A stretch of 64,000 bases of DNA from Azospirillum ramasamyi. Its GTDB lineage: Bacteria > Pseudomonadota > Alphaproteobacteria > Azospirillales > Azospirillaceae. Both the position numbers and the translations under genes were made by a program. The notes beneath the pieces were generated by a model that was given only the letters and a program-made list of their open reading frames with translations, had not been told where the DNA came from and did not search any database. Position 1 is the stretch's first letter, and every line of letters starts with the position of its first letter. The stretch covers positions 226,342 to 290,341 of the forward strand of contig NZ_CP029835.1 in the NCBI RefSeq assembly GCF_003233655.1, read 5' to 3'. Shown here piece after piece: positions 24,253-32,500 of the stretch.

Positions 24253-25353
24253 CTACCGTACCGTCGACAGGGCGATCTCGAAGGCCCGCCGGTTGATCGC
24301 CCAGGCCTCGAACGACGAGTCCTCGTCGGGGGAGAGCAGGATCAGGCAGACCGGCAGGCCGTGCGCATCCTCGCTGAGCGCGATGCGGGCCGCGAGAATG
24401 GTCATGGAGGTCCCGCTCCGCCGGGCCTTGCGGCGGTGGAGGAGGAGGCTGCGCTCCGCCGTCCGTTCCTCGGCGATCGGCTCCGCGTCGGCGGACAGGG
24501 TGAAGCCCTGGTTGGCCAGCTTGGCGAGCGTGGTCCGCTCGATCTCCGCGGCGGCGGCGAGTGCGGCGTCGGCGCTCCCCTCCGCGGCGCCGAGCACCGC
24601 GATCAGGCTGCCGCGGCCGGTGGAGCCGTCCGGCCCGACATGGTCCAGCACCAGGGAGGCGCCGTCCGGCGGGGCGTCGCCGCCCGGCGTCTCCCGCCAC
24701 AGGCCGGAGGCGAGGAAGCGGACGGCGTGCGCCCCCTTCAGCTCCGTCCACTCGAAGCCTTCGGCGAAGGTCTGGCCGGTCGGCTCGGCCAGCCGGAAGC
24801 GCATGGCGGCGAGCAGGGCGATCTCCTGCATCACCCGGTGGTCGGCCTTTCCGCCCTGCCCCATCCCTCCCTGGGGCATGCGCCCGTCGATCAGGAACAG
24901 CAGGTCGGCGTCCTTCACCGTCAGCAGCCGGTGCAGGCGCAAGCCCCCGTCATGGCGGCCGGCGGCGAGCGCGTCGCCCATCATGCCGGTCGGCGAAGGC
25001 GCCTGGCGGAAATCCAGCTCGCGGTAGCCCTGCGAGCGCATCCAGGCGCGCAGCCAGTCCGCCCCGTGGATCTCGCGCGGCAGGAAGGCGGCCCAGACCA
25101 CCAGTTCCACCCCCTCCGCCGCCCCCGGCGCCTCCGGCTCCCCCGGATAAAAGCGGGCCAGCGGGACGAGGGGGGCCTCCGGGCCGGGAGCGGCGGTCGC
25201 CGTCCGCTCCACCGCCCAGCCCCGCGGCAGGGCGATGGAGAAGCCGGTTCCCGCCGGCAGGCCATCGCGGACCAGGACGTCCAGATAGGTGGCTTCGATC
25301 ACCGGGCGCGGCGACAGCGGCGCCGTCAGCAGGGTCGGCAGTCTGGGGTCCAT
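24253..25353 (-). CDS. Unrecognised protein of 366 residues, last gene of a LysM operon
   Basis: No family is recognised with confidence. It has no signal peptide or membrane span. Two halves may be related: each ends with a hydrophobic strand followed by an amphipathic helix (LLFLIDGRMP ... VMQEIALLAAMRFRL and VCLILLSPDEDSSF ... FEIALSTVR). The N-terminal half (GFSIALPRGW ... GDALAAGRHDGGLRLHR) faintly recalls DUF1795/DcrB-type folds, but this is a guess. It begins 32 bases after the LysM gene and is the fourth and last gene of the minus-strand run. A cargo-chaperone-like role would suit the context but is not shown. Confidence 0.6.
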   Translation of the reverse strand: MDPRLPTLLTAPLSPRPVIEATYLDVLVRDGLPAGTGFSIALPRGWAVERTATAAPGPEAPLVPLARFYPGEPEAPGAAEGVELVVWAAFLPREIHGADWLRAWMRSQGYRELDFRQAPSPTGMMGDALAAGRHDGGLRLHRLLTVKDADLLFLIDGRMPQGGMGQGGKADHRVMQEIALLAAMRFRLAEPTGQTFAEGFEWTELKGAHAVRFLASGLWRETPGGDAPPDGASLVLDHVGPDGSTGRGSLIAVLGAAEGSADAALAAAAEIERTTLAKLANQGFTLSADAEPIAEERTAERSLLLHRRKARRSGTSMTILAARIALSEDAHGLPVCLILLSPDEDSSFEAWAINRRAFEIALSTVR

Positions 25354-25385
25354 GCTCTACTCTCCCGTCGCGAGGCCGGCCGGAC

Positions 25386-26327
25386 TCATGGCCCGGCGCT
25401 CCGTTCCCGGCCGGTGTAGCGGGGGCCGACGCTGAGGTCCACATCGGCCTTCAGGCCCAGGAAGGCCGCGGCCTCGCCCGCCATCCCCATATGGTAGCGC
25501 CCGGTCTCCAGATCCTTGAAGGCATGGGCGGACGCCCCCGCCCCGACCGAGCCGGCGGACGCGCCGCCCTTGCCGCGCAGGCTGACGGTGTAGTCGGTGA
25601 AGGGAATCGGGATGTTGATCTCGCCCTTGAGGTCGCCGGCCGCCGCTGCCGCGCCGGCCTTGGCGCCCAGTGCGATGCCGGCCCGCCGCCCGTCCGAGCC
25701 GATCAGCCCGTCGGCCTTGGCTTCGGCCTGCATCAGCGCATATTCGCCGCCGGCCTCGGCCCAGGGGTTGTTCTTGTCGGTGCCGGCGAACAGCGTGCCT
25801 TCCTGCGAGACCATCACCGCCTTGGCCGAGGCGGTGCCGCCGGCGCCATGGACGATGCCGCCGGCGGCCTTCGCCTCGGCGGTCAGGCTCTCCATCTTGT
25901 GCGAGCCGCCGACATAGCGGTTTCCCAGGTGGCCGGCATGCTCCATCTTCACCATGCCGACGCCGACCTCGCCCTTGGCCTGCCCCAGCACGCCCTGGCG
26001 CTTCGCCTCGCCGTCGGCCATGGCGTAGAACGCGCTGACATTGTCGTCGCCGCCCGCCCGCTTCAGGAAGGCCGGCTGCTTGGGACAGGGGGCGACCGGT
26101 GCGCCGGGCGGCGCGGGCGCCGCCGTCTGCGCCGCGGCCTGTCCGGCGCGGGCGGCGGCGGGGGCTGCCGGCGGGGCCGGCGGCGGCGCCACGACCAGCC
26201 GCTGGCCCGACGCGATCATGTTGGGGTTGGAGATGCCGTTCAGCCGCTGCAGCTCGGCCACGGTGGTGCCGTTGCGCCGGGCGATGGCGGACAGCGTCTC
26301 GCCGCGCTGGACGGTATGCACGGTCAT
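25386..26327 (-). CDS. LysM-domain protein with Gly/Ala-rich C-terminal domain
   Basis: A 313-residue protein. Residues 1-48 are a single LysM motif (VHTVQRGETLSAIARRNGTT ... GQRLVV) that binds peptidoglycan-type glycans. A Pro/Ala-rich linker with PAPPGAPVAPCPKQP follows. The remaining ~220 residues are unusual, with repeated glycine/alanine-rich segments (GIALGAKAGAAAAAGDLKG, GASAGSVGAGASAHAF) alternating with polar strands, like the pre-toxin or filler regions of delivered effector proteins. There is no Sec signal peptide. Its ATG overlaps the stop of the upstream gene (ATGA, 26324-26327). It could be a delivered or baseplate-type protein, since a naked N-terminal LysM occurs in contractile-injection systems; no other such genes are present. 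Confidence 0.68.
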   Translation of the reverse strand: MTVHTVQRGETLSAIARRNGTTVAELQRLNGISNPNMIASGQRLVVAPPPAPPAAPAAARAGQAAAQTAAPAPPGAPVAPCPKQPAFLKRAGGDDNVSAFYAMADGEAKRQGVLGQAKGEVGVGMVKMEHAGHLGNRYVGGSHKMESLTAEAKAAGGIVHGAGGTASAKAVMVSQEGTLFAGTDKNNPWAEAGGEYALMQAEAKADGLIGSDGRRAGIALGAKAGAAAAAGDLKGEINIPIPFTDYTVSLRGKGGASAGSVGAGASAHAFKDLETGRYHMGMAGEAAAFLGLKADVDLSVGPRYTGRERSAGP

Positions 26328-26686
26328 CGCGCGCCCTCCGGCGTGCCAGTTGCCGTCAGGGCGGCGGTGATCTGGTCGAGCCGCGCGTCGGCATCGCCCG
26401 GCCCGTCCAGCAGGGCGCCGAGCCAGGCGAACTCCTCCCGCCGGGCATGGTCCGCCGGGAAGGCCGCCAGGATGTGGACATAGCGGGTGATCCGCCGCTC
26501 GGTCTCCATGCCGTGGGCGGGAGCGGCGGCGAGCGCCGCCTCGATTCGGGCGGCGACCTCCCCGGCCGGGACGTCGGGGGCTTCCCGCGCCATTATCGCC
26601 GCCGCCGCGGCGCGCAGGCGGTCATGGAAGGCGTCGGCGCGCGCGGCGAGGAGCTGTTCCTGCTGCCGGTCGGAGATGCGCAGCAT
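26324..26686 (-). CDS. Hypothetical alpha-helical protein, 120 residues
   Basis: No recognised family. It is a soluble, Ala/Arg-rich, helical protein that begins MLRISDRQQEQLLAARADAF and ends in TATGTPEGAR. It starts 3 bases after the upstream membrane-protein gene and overlaps the LysM gene by 4 bases, so it is firmly inside the operon. Its N-terminal stretch with a Gln/Arg-rich helix resembles the small helical adaptor proteins found beside effector genes in general terms only. No function is proposed. Confidence 0.62.
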   Translation of the reverse strand: MLRISDRQQEQLLAARADAFHDRLRAAAAAIMAREAPDVPAGEVAARIEAALAAAPAHGMETERRITRYVHILAAFPADHARREEFAWLGALLDGPGDADARLDQITAALTATGTPEGAR

Positions 26687-26689
26687 GGC

Positions 26690-27148
26690 TCAGCGCTCCC
26701 CCGGCCACAGGATGCCGGTCCAGACCAGCACCGCCGCGACGCCGCCGGCGAGCAGGAACAGCGCCATCAGGGTGAAGCCGGCGGCCTGCGCCTGATCGAG
26801 AGCGCGGTCGCGCAGGATGGCGTCGGCGATGGCGCCCTTGGCCTCGATCCGGGTGAAGAGGGCGCGCAGGCGGCCTATGAGGCCGGTGACGAGCGCCGGG
26901 GCCGCGAGGCCGAGCATGCCGCCGCCCAGCCCGACGAACAGCGCCTTGTAGGCCCGGGCGGCAAGATCGCGGTTGCCGCCGAACAGCGGCAGGCTGCGCT
27001 CTCCCAGGATGGAAAGGCCGATCAGGGTCAGGAGGACGAAAAACGCCGCGAGGAGCAGGCGTCCCTCGGTGGAGGACGGAAGCGGAACCATGACCCTTTG
27101 GCAACCCTTTGGCCGGTCGGGGTGAAAACAGGCAAGCGGGAGCTTCAC
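26690..27148 (-). CDS. Hypothetical inner-membrane protein, about three spans
   Basis: A 152-residue protein. Hydrophobic segments at about residues 31-50 (LLLAAFFVLLTLIGLSILG), 68-90 (FVGLGGGMLGLAAPALVTGLIG) and 125-145 (FTLMALFLLAGGVAAVLVW) are likely membrane spans. A longer N-terminus from an upstream start is unlikely. It is the first gene of the four-gene minus-strand operon that continues with a 120-residue helical protein, the LysM protein and a 366-residue protein. The set could be an anchored delivery or immunity arrangement; no family assignment is possible from the sequence alone. Confidence 0.62.
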   Translation of the reverse strand: MKLPLACFHPDRPKGCQRVMVPLPSSTEGRLLLAAFFVLLTLIGLSILGERSLPLFGGNRDLAARAYKALFVGLGGGMLGLAAPALVTGLIGRLRALFTRIEAKGAIADAILRDRALDQAQAAGFTLMALFLLAGGVAAVLVWTGILWPGER

Positions 27149-27230
27149 AAAAGCAACCGAGCCTGTCCACTCCGTTGACCGTGCATCCGATTCACCATCG
27201 CAGCGCCATCGGGTGGTGACGCCCCTGCCG

Positions 27231-27452
27231 TCAGGCGGTCACGATGGCCGTCGGCATGGCGAGGGCCTGGTAGCCGTCGCGCTGTTCGGTCAGGCTCAGC
27301 AGCAGGTCGGTCAGGCTGTCGCGCGCGAAGCTGTCCGTGGTCGCCGCCAGCTTGCGGCGCACGACGCCGATGAACTCCTCCAGAACTTCCAGGTGCAGGG
27401 TGGCGGAGGCGAGGACGTCCTTGGCGATGGGGGCGGCGATCGGGGCGGTCAT
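27231..27452 (-). CDS. Small helical protein, second of two tandem 73-residue paralogues
   Basis: 73 residues, no known family. Aligned with the neighbour at 27500-27721 it shares a clear core: LHL-x2-(L/V)-(E/D)-EFI, then KL, F-x-RDSL-x-DLL, and LTEQR-x2-Y-x-A. Both proteins begin with variable N-termini and end in an Ala/Thr/Val-rich tail. The spacing of hydrophobic residues suggests two amphipathic helices. The genes are 47 bases apart on the same strand and surely arose by duplication. TTTCGCGAGGAGGAGCGG-type sequence upstream provides a Shine-Dalgarno. Function unknown. Confidence 0.7.
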   Translation of the reverse strand: MTAPIAAPIAKDVLASATLHLEVLEEFIGVVRRKLAATTDSFARDSLTDLLLSLTEQRDGYQALAMPTAIVTA

Positions 27453-27499
27453 GGCGGCGGTCTTTCGCGAGGAGGAGGAGCGGAAAGGGAGCGGCAGGA

Positions 27500-27721
27500 T
27501 CAGGCGGCGAGCGCGGTGGCCGGCTGAACGGTCGCGAGCACGGCGCGGTAGGTCTCGCGCTGCTCGGTCAGGCCCGACAGCAGGTCGATCAGGCTGTCGC
27601 GGCTGAATTCGCTGGCGGCGCCGTTCAGCTTCGACTGGGTGATCGTGATGAATTCATCGACGATATCCAGGTGCAGAGCAGAAGAATTGAAGATCTCGAC
27701 GGCGTAATCGGTCTTGGACAT
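27500..27721 (-). CDS. Small helical protein, first of two tandem 73-residue paralogues
   Basis: 73 residues starting MSKTDYAVEIFNSSALHLDI. It shares the core EFI ... KL ... F-x-RDSL-x-DLL ... LTEQR-x2-Y with the downstream paralogue. No signal peptide or membrane span. It is the promoter-proximal gene, preceded by a 426-base non-coding stretch containing a perfect inverted repeat. The high conservation of Arg-Asp-Ser-Leu and Thr-Glu-Gln-Arg between the copies marks the probable functional surface. No function can be named. Confidence 0.72.
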   Translation of the reverse strand: MSKTDYAVEIFNSSALHLDIVDEFITITQSKLNGAASEFSRDSLIDLLSGLTEQRETYRAVLATVQPATALAA

Positions 27722-27856
27722 GGTGGCGATCCCTGTATTCGTGGTGGGGTCTTTTGCCCGTTCTGATGATCTTATTGAGCCATCCGCCCAGTTAACGAGG
27801 CGTTAAGATCACCGATTGGTTTCAGGTCGATTGGTGATTACCACTTCCAAGAAAAA

Positions 27857-27889
27857 TACCGCCAAACGCTGCTTCGCGATTTGGCGGTA
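27857..27889. promoter_or_regulatory. Perfect 10-bp inverted repeat upstream of the small paralogues
   Basis: TACCGCCAAA (27857-27866) and TTTGGCGGTA (27880-27889) are exact reverse complements with a 13-base spacer. It lies about 136 bases upstream of the first paralogue on the minus strand. It may be an operator or a leader hairpin; no T-run follows in the minus direction. Confidence 0.5.
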
Positions 27890-27936
27890 GTGTTACTTCT
27901 TTCGGTGGTGGTGGCGCGCATCCCCAGCGTGGACAG

Positions 27937-27966
27937 AAAAAAGCCCCAGGGAATCCCCGGGGCTTT
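27937..27966 (-). terminator. Rho-independent terminator for the 28.1-29.2 kb minus-strand genes
   Basis: AAAGCCCC at 27940-27947 pairs with GGGGCTTT at 27959-27966, with most inner bases also pairing (one mismatch). Read on the minus strand the stem is followed by a run of six T. It lies about 180 bases beyond the stop of the small exported protein gene at 28148. Confidence 0.8.
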
Positions 27967-28147
27967 GCCGTCATAACCCGCTGGAGGGAGCGGCCATGCC
28001 GACGAACTCGACGGCGCCCGGCAGCAGAGGCAGCCCGGCCAGGGCGCGGTGTATCAGGAGGATCGGCGGACGGATTGGTCTTGGCTGATGTCTCCCGAAC
28101 CCTCATCAGGGCAAGCGGCTGGCATCGCCGCGCCGCCCGTCCGTTGG

Positions 28148-28471
28148 TCAGCGCGCGCTGAGCATGCAGGTGCGATCGGACGGCATGGGCAGGACCACCG
28201 GCTTGCCGTCGGCCCCGGTGCCGCGCACCTCGCGTCCGCCGGGAGGGCCGCCGGGCTTTCCCCCGGCCTGGCCGGCGGATGCCGGTGGATCGACGATCTC
28301 CGGGTCGGTGAGCTGTCCGGCGACGGTCCATTGCCGGGTCTGCGGATCCTGGCAGCGCAGCTCGTACCGTCCCTTCATCGGCTCGGCGGCGGCCGGGGAT
28401 GCGGCCGGGAATGCAAGGGCGCCGGCCAACAGAAGGGCGGCCATCGGAGCGGACAGGGCGAAACGGGTCAT
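28148..28471 (-). CDS. Small exported protein, 107 residues, unknown
   Basis: Starts at ATG 28471 with GAGGAAAA upstream. A clear Sec signal peptide spans about residues 1-29 (ALSAPMAALLLAGALAFPAASPAAAEP, cleavage near AAA-EP). The mature part is about 78 residues with two Cys (RCQDPQTRQWTV and RTCMLSAR) that could form a disulfide, and a Gly/Pro-rich stretch between them (GQAGGKPGGPPGG). No family recognised. It follows the Nudix gene by 26 bases with a duplicated stop/ribosome-site block in between, so the two are probably cotranscribed. Periplasmic location is inferred. Confidence 0.7.
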   Translation of the reverse strand: MTRFALSAPMAALLLAGALAFPAASPAAAEPMKGRYELRCQDPQTRQWTVAGQLTDPEIVDPPASAGQAGGKPGGPPGGREVRGTGADGKPVVLPMPSDRTCMLSAR

Positions 28472-28476
28472 CGGAG

Positions 28477-28506
28477 TTTTCCTCAACGGGCTTTTCCTCA
28501 ACGGGC
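28477..28506. repeat. 15-bp tandem duplication spanning a stop codon and ribosome site
   Basis: TTTTCCTCAACGGGC occurs at 28477-28491 and again at 28492-28506. On the minus strand it duplicates the end of the Nudix gene (GCCCGTTGA) together with GAGGAAAA, the ribosome binding site of the next gene. Confidence 0.8.
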
Positions 28507-29208
28507 TGTGGCTGGTGACGCTGCGTCCGGGGGGTGGGGGCGGGACAGCACCCGCGCGATGTCGGCCTGCCAGACCATGCTGACCAGCGCGATCTGGGTC
28601 AGCAGGTGCATTTCGCCGCGGCCGATGCCCTCCAGCAGTTCCGCCCGTGTCAGCAACAGGATCTCGGTATCTTCCAGGTCGTCGGAAATCGGGGCAGAAA
28701 TCGGGGCGGAAATCGGATCGGCGACCGGATCGGCGATACGGCGGCAGCCGGTGGCGTGGAACATGTGCGACCAGGCGCCGCCCTGGTTGGCGTTGACGAT
28801 GTAGGCGCCGAGATCGGTCCAGGCCTCCGCCTCCATTCCCGTCTCCTCCATCAGCTCGCGCTTGGCCGCGGCCAGCGGCTCCTCGCCGGGGGACAGGTGG
28901 CCGCCGGGAAAGACCAGTCCGACCTTGCGCGGCCCGTGGCGGTACTGGCGGTAGGTGACGATCCGCCCATCCGCCGTCTCTGCGAAGATGCAGGCGAAGG
29001 AGGGCTGGTCGAACTGGTAATAGTCGTCGATCCGCCGCCCGTCCGGCAGCTCCACCGTCTCCACCCGCACCTTCAGGAAGGGATCGGCATCGAGCAGTTC
29101 GCGGCTGCCCAGCACGGTCCAGGGGCGGTGAAGGCGATAGGGGCGGTGTCCGGTCATGGGCTGGGTTTGCTCTCTGGCGGATGCCGCAGGGAGGCGGCGG
29201 GGAGACAT
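28498..29208 (-). CDS. Nudix hydrolase
   Basis: 236 residues from ATG 29208, or 219 from ATG 29157; conserved sequence begins near RPWTVLGSRELLDADPFLKV, so the shorter form is also possible. The Nudix box is complete (GGHLSPGEEPLAAAKRELMEETGM), giving the Mg-binding Glu residues. The surrounding fold matches ADP-ribose/NDP-sugar pyrophosphatase-like Nudix enzymes, with VETVELPDGRRIDDYYQF and YRQYRHGPRKVGLVFPGG. It is expected to hydrolyse a nucleoside diphosphate linked to another group; the substrate is not identifiable. A short Asp/Pro/Ile/Ser repeat (ADPISAPISAPIS) is inserted after residue 160. It precedes the small exported protein gene. Confidence 0.88.
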   Translation of the reverse strand: MSPRRLPAASAREQTQPMTGHRPYRLHRPWTVLGSRELLDADPFLKVRVETVELPDGRRIDDYYQFDQPSFACIFAETADGRIVTYRQYRHGPRKVGLVFPGGHLSPGEEPLAAAKRELMEETGMEAEAWTDLGAYIVNANQGGAWSHMFHATGCRRIADPVADPISAPISAPISDDLEDTEILLLTRAELLEGIGRGEMHLLTQIALVSMVWQADIARVLSRPHPPDAASPATAR

Positions 29209-29538
29209 GCCGGTGATGGCCTAGCAGCAGCGCCATGTCGGCGTCCAGTCATCCGCAAGGGGAAAACGCAGTCACTCTGGCGTGAAGACCGCAATCCTTC
29301 GACGTCTTATGAGTGCTTGAGTTTGATGCAGCGCAACCAGAAGGGCGCGGTGTTTCCAAGAGTCCTTCAATCCAGCCCCTGCCACCTTGGCAACGCAAAG
29401 AGAAGAAGTTGTTACAAAATTCAACATTTGCGTGTGACAGATGTAGCCAAATGTGGCGCATTTCTACGAAGTATTCATTTCGATTGAATCGGTTTGGCAA
29501 AGTGCCTATCGGTCCATGAACTATTGCCGTTGAAGTCC
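29209..29538. other. 330-base intergenic region between divergent genes
   Basis: Non-coding. The right part (about 29390-29500) is AT-rich compared with both flanks and probably carries the promoters of the large glycosyltransferase gene and of the Nudix operon. An imperfect hairpin with arms ACATTTG (29424-29430) and CAAATGT (29448-29454) is present. No confident promoter elements were identified. Confidence 0.45.
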
Positions 29539-32500
29539 ATGCGCCCCGACACCTGTTCCCCCATTCCGCGCCTGATACACCAGACCTGGAAGACCCGTGA
29601 CGTCCCGCCGGAGTTCCAGGCCCTTCAGCGCAGCTGGACCGAGCGGAATCCCGGCTTCACCTACCGGTTCTGGACCGACGACGACATCGAGCACTTCATG
29701 GCGGAGGAGCATCCGGCCCTGCTGCCGGTCTTCCGCGGCTATGCCGCCCCCATCGCGCGCATCGATCTGGCCCGTTACCTGATCCTGCGCCGCTTCGGCG
29801 GAGTCTATGCGGATCTCGACTTCGAATGCCTGCGTCCGATCGACGGGCTGCTGGAGGGCCGGAGCTTCATCGTCGGGATGGAGCCGGAGGAGCATGGCCG
29901 GCTGGCGAAGGCGGCGGAGCGCGGACTGCCGCGCATCCTCTGCCCGTCCTTCCTCGCCTCCGTTCCCGACCACCCCTTCTGGGACCATCTGCTGTCCCGG
30001 CTGGTCGAGGCGCGGCATTGCCGGGACGTGCTGGACGCCACCGGTCCCTTCCTGCTGACCCGCGCCCACGCCGCCTATGAGGGGGAGGGCCGGGCCGCGG
30101 TGACGGTGCTGCCGCCGGAACTGCTCTACCCCGTCACCAAGGACGATTGCTGGAGCCGCCGTCTGTTCGACCCGGTCTTCTGGGAGCGGGCGACGCGCGA
30201 CGCCTATGCCGTCCATTACTGGGAGGGGACATGGTTCCGCGGTGCTGCGGAACGCGGCGCCGGACCCGCTGCCGAATTGCCCCGGCAAGTCGCGGCGGCG
30301 ATGACCGACGGGCGGCCGGAAGGAGAGCGTCCGGCCGTAGCCAGGACGGAAGGGCAGCCGTTGATCTCCTGCCTGATGATCACCAGAGGGCGGAGCGGTC
30401 TGCTGAAGTTCGCCATCGAGGGCTTCGCGCGCCAGACCTATCCGAACCGCGAGCTGGTCATCGTCTGCGACAGCCCGGCTCTGCCGCAGGATGACCCGCT
30501 GGAGCGCGCCATCCGCGACGCGGCCTGTCCGAACATCCGCCTGATCCGGGTGAGGAGCACCTCCCAATCCGGCTCCCGGCCGGCCAGCCTCACGCTGGGC
30601 GAACTGCGCAACATCGCCGTCGACCAGGCGGCCGGCCGCTATGTCTGCCAGTGGGACGACGACGACCTTTACGACCCCTGCCGGTTGGAGATGCAGCAGC
30701 GGGTGCTGGCCGCCACCGGCGCCCAGGCCTGCCTGCTCGGCCGCTGGATGATCTGGTGGCCGGCGGAAGAGCGGCTGGCGGTGTCCGGCGAACGGGACTG
30801 GGAGGGCTCGCTCCTGTGCGAGAAGGCGGCGATGCCCCGCTACCCCGCCCTTCGCCGCGGCGAGGACACGCCGGTGGTCGAGCAGCTGCGCCGCAGCGCC
30901 CGCGTCGTCCGCATGGACCTGCCGCGGCTCTACACCTATGTCGTCCATGGCGGCAACACCTTCACGGCTCCCCATTTCGAAACCCACTGGAAGATGGCCG
31001 CCGCCCGCTTCGACGGCGCGCGCTGCCGCGCCGTGCTGGAGGAGATGGGCAAGCGCCTGCCGGTGGAGGCTTACCGCCGCATGGTGGCGAGCCGCGCGAC
31101 GGACGCTGCTTCCGCAAGCGGCCCGGCCGGAGCAAGCGTCGATCTCGAGGTCGCCGGGCACCTGACCGCGGCGGTCGGGCTGGGAAGCGCCGCCCGCGGA
31201 ACGGTGACCGCGCTGCGGGCGTCAGGGTTGCCGGTGACGGCGATCGACCTGCCGCTCGACGAAACCCATCCCGTTCCGCTGCCCGCGCTTCCAGCGGGGA
31301 CGACGTCGGAGGGGCTGGCGCCTGCGGCGGCTCGCGATGCCTTCGCGGTGACGCTGATCCACACCAACCCGGATGCCCTGCGCCGGGCGCTGAGCGCCCC
31401 CCGCCGCGATCCCCGCCTCGATCCCCGCCGGCTGCTCGACCGCTTCACCATCGGCTACTGGGCCTGGGAGGCGTCGTCGGGAATTCCGGAGCCTTGGCGG
31501 GCCTGCCTGCCGCTGGTCGACGAGATCTGGGTTCCCAGCACCTTCACCGCCGCCGCGGTGGCGCCCCATGTCGCGGTGCCGGTGATCGCCATGCCCCATG
31601 CCGTCGCGGCCCCGCCGGCTCCCCCCGCGTTCGACCGCCAGGCCTTCGGCATTCCCGACGGCACGGTCTGCTTCCTGTTCCTGTTCGATGCGACCAGCAA
31701 CATCACGCGCAAGAACCCGGCCGGTCTGATCCGCGCCTATCGCACCGCCTTCCCCGATCCCGAATCCGGCACCCTGCTGATCGTCAAGGCGAAGAAGCTG
31801 TCGGACGGGGAGCGCCACGCGCTGGAGGCGGTGGCCGGCGGCCGTCCGGACATCCGCATCGTCAACGAACCCTGGACGGCGGAGCGGGTCGCCGCGCTGA
31901 TGACGGCGTGCGATGCCTATGTCTCGCTGCACCGGGCGGAGGGGTTCGGACTGACCGTCGCCGAGGCGATGGCCTGCGGCAAGCCCGTCATCGCCACCGC
32001 CTATTCCGGCACGATGGACATCACCACGCCGGACACCGCCTATCTGGTGCCCTGCCGCCTCACCAGGCTGGAGGCGGACGACGGCTATTACCGGCGCGGC
32101 ACCGTCTGGGCCGATCCCGACCTGGAGGAGGCTGCCCGGCTGATGCGCCGGGTGGTTTCCGATCCCGAGGAAGCGCGGGCGATGGGCGCGCGCGCCGCCG
32201 CCCGGATACGGACCCATTTCAGTCCCGAGGCCATCGGTGCCCGGATGCGCGACCGTCTGGCTGCCCTGATGCCGGCGCGCTCCGCCCCCGCCCCCGCTCC
32301 CGTTCCGGCGGCCCCCTCTCCGGTGAGCGGACGGCCAGGGGGCGGGGCGGAGCGCGTGCTGGTGCTGACCCCGGTGAAGGACGCCGTCGCCCATCTGCCG
32401 CGTTACCTGGAACTGCTCGGCCGGCTCGACCATGATCCGTCCCGACTGTCTCTGGGCTTTCTGGAGGGGGACAGCCGCGACGGAACCCATGACTGGCTGG

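Larger units (their letters stand above)
27722..28147. other. 426-base non-coding region upstream of the paralogue pair
   Basis: No credible coding sequence. It holds, from left to right, AT-richer DNA next to the small gene start, a partial inverted repeat ATCACC ... GGTGAT at about 27808-27838, the perfect repeat at 27857-27889, and a minus-strand terminator at 27937-27966. The promoter of the paralogue pair is expected here, but I see no confident -10/-35 pair. Confidence 0.55.

Noticed and set aside
21623..24751. Minus-strand open frame of about 1042 codons across three genes
   Set aside because: It crosses the flippase-like and methyltransferase-GT2 genes and part of the 366-residue gene, with no recognisable domain of its own.
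27822..28331. Minus-strand open frame of 169 codons overlapping the terminator at 27937
   Set aside because: It runs through a terminator and over the end of the exported-protein gene in another frame, with Arg/Gly/Pro-rich composition typical of a shadow frame.
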